Source: Lachnospiraceae bacterium (GTDB lineage Bacteria; Bacillota; Clostridia; Lachnospirales; Lachnospiraceae). Taken from it: 64,000 nt of DNA. The stretch is taken from positions 1 through 64,000 of the forward strand of contig JAFRYE010000037.1 in assembly GCA_017441265.1 (NCBI GenBank), in the 5' to 3' direction. Made by a program: the position numbers and the translations under genes. This document shows positions 63,360-64,000 of this stretch, in pieces (position 1 is the first letter of the stretch; every line of letters begins with the position of its first letter). Below the pieces are notes generated by a model. It saw only the letters and a list, made by a program, of their open reading frames with translations, was not told the DNA's origin and searched no databases.

Positions 63360-64000
63360 TTTGCCACCTCCCGAACGCTCACTCCGCGCTCGCGGAGATA
63401 TTTCTTCACCTCCGAGATTTCCAGTTCCTTGTAGTGGAACAGAGATGCCGCCAGCGCCGCGTCCGCGCCGCCCTCGGTCAAAGCCTCGTAAAAGTGTTCG
63501 CAGTTGCCCGCGCCGCCCGAGGCGATCACCGGAATGGAAACCCGGTCGGCAACGGCTCTCGTGAGTTCGATGTCGTAACCGTTCTTCGTTCCGTCGCAAT
63601 CCATGCTCGTGAGCAGGATCTCTCCCGCTCCGAGGTCCTGCGCCCGTCCGGCCCACTCCACGGCGTCGATGCCCATATCGATACGCCCGCCGTTCTTGTA
63701 AATATGCCATGTGCCGTCCGGCATGCGCTTCGCGTCGATCGCCACGACCACGCACTGGCTGCCGAACCGGTCAGCCGCCTCCCGGATCAGCGACGGATTC
63801 ATGATCGCCGCCGAGTTGACGGCAACCTTGTCCGCGCCCTCGCGCAGGATCATATAGAAATCCTCCACCGAGCGGATCCCTCCGCCGACGGTAAAAGGGA
63901 TAAAGACCTGTTCCGCCACGCGCCGCACCATCTCCTTCTTGATGGTCCGCGCGTCGGACGACGCCGTGATATCCAGAAACACCAGTTCATCGGCGCCGGC
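63350..64000 (-). CDS. hisF: Imidazole glycerol phosphate synthase subunit HisF, N terminus cut by window edge
   Basis: These are the last 216 residues of HisF; the frame is open to the right edge ([13 protein letters not shown] in frame), so about 35-40 N-terminal residues lie outside. It shows the (beta-alpha)8 phosphate-binding loops [21 protein letters not shown] and the catalytic Asp in [14 protein letters not shown]. It forms imidazole glycerol phosphate and AICAR with HisH. It is followed by ung. Confidence 0.95.
   Translation of the reverse strand, partial: AGADELVFLDITASSDARTIKKEMVRRVAEQVFIPFTVGGGIRSVEDFYMILREGADKVAVNSAAIMNPSLIREAADRFGSQCVVVAIDAKRMPDGTWHIYKNGGRIDMGIDAVEWAGRAQDLGAGEILLTSMDCDGTKNGYDIELTRAVADRVSIPVIASGGAGNCEHFYEALTEGGADAALAASLFHYKELEISEVKKYLRERGVSVREVAKWQ

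Overview
The window is a contiguous piece of a chromosome from a Gram-positive, anaerobic Clostridia-type bacterium, most like a plant-polysaccharide-degrading Lachnospiraceae-type gut or rumen organism; the family is inference. The supporting signs are: the gene order uvrC-hprK-ROK kinase-murB-whiA-HPr-like protein; a SCIFF ranthipeptide with its radical-SAM maturase; UPF0371 and AsnA; lipoproteins with Thr-Pro-rich linkers; multi-sugar ABC transporters; and strong AGGAGG-type ribosome binding sites. By eye the GC content is in the mid to high fifties, except for a clearly AT-richer stretch at about 44.6-46.9 kb. I see no rRNA, CRISPR array, prophage or complete insertion sequence. One group II intron end and one tRNA-Gly are present.

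Layout. 0-0.17 kb: the 5' end of a group II intron abutting a terminator. 0.2-4.7 kb (minus): a lipoprotein, a homoserine-kinase-type phosphoglycerate-mutase homologue, homoserine dehydrogenase and an ACT-domain protein, forming a threonine branch. 4.9-10.7 kb (minus): a cell-wall/division block of S41 peptidase, M23 coiled-coil peptidase, FtsX, FtsE and a PucR-type regulator. 10.9-12.1 kb: a general sugar-importer ATPase. 12.4-19 kb: an SDR oxidoreductase, a cell-wall amidase, a 1244-residue sensor-GGDEF-EAL-beta-solenoid protein, a polysaccharide deacetylase and tRNA-Gly. 19.2-26.7 kb (plus): a TPR protein, a self-contained sugar ABC transporter operon, an OB-fold-like lipoprotein and an FRG-domain protein. 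26.7-33 kb (minus): a membrane protein, a GH130 enzyme, an FKBP/trigger-factor-like lipoprotein, DUF308, a diguanylate cyclase and MgtE. 33.4-38.4 kb: two SGNH esterases flanking a GH30 glucuronoxylanase. 38.4-44.6 kb: AzlCD, AsnA, UPF0371, an HD-GYP protein and TrpS. 44.8-46.9 kb: an AT-rich island with two paralogous lipoproteins and gene debris. 47-52.6 kb: DeoD, DeoC, a CE2-type esterase, an Orn/Lys/Arg-decarboxylase-family enzyme and the SCIFF pair. 52.7-64 kb: HPr-like protein, WhiA, MurB, ROK kinase, HprK, UvrC, FtsH, sirtuin, AraC regulator, Ung and the C-terminal part of HisF.

How the genes fit together. Carbohydrate capture and its control recur throughout: two MsmX/UgpC-type ATPases, a full ABC importer, GH30, GH130, three SGNH esterases, glucokinase, and HprK acting on an HPr-like protein that keeps Ser46 but lacks His15. 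Cyclic-di-GMP turnover is represented by three separate proteins (GGDEF-EAL, GGDEF, HD-GYP).

The observation I consider most worth pursuing is a short word, AAAATG, best extended as CG(G/A/T)AAAATG. It recurs about 90 times on both strands, inside genes in several reading frames and between genes, including as inverted pairs. I hand-located 17 copies of CGGAAAATG in 64 kb, where base composition alone predicts fewer than one. That density resembles a DNA uptake sequence, an architecture-imparting site or another genome-wide protein-binding word. The second is the 1244-residue protein, which joins a LacI-like sensor and c-di-GMP domains to a cytoplasmic beta-solenoid of about eight 28-30-residue repeats.
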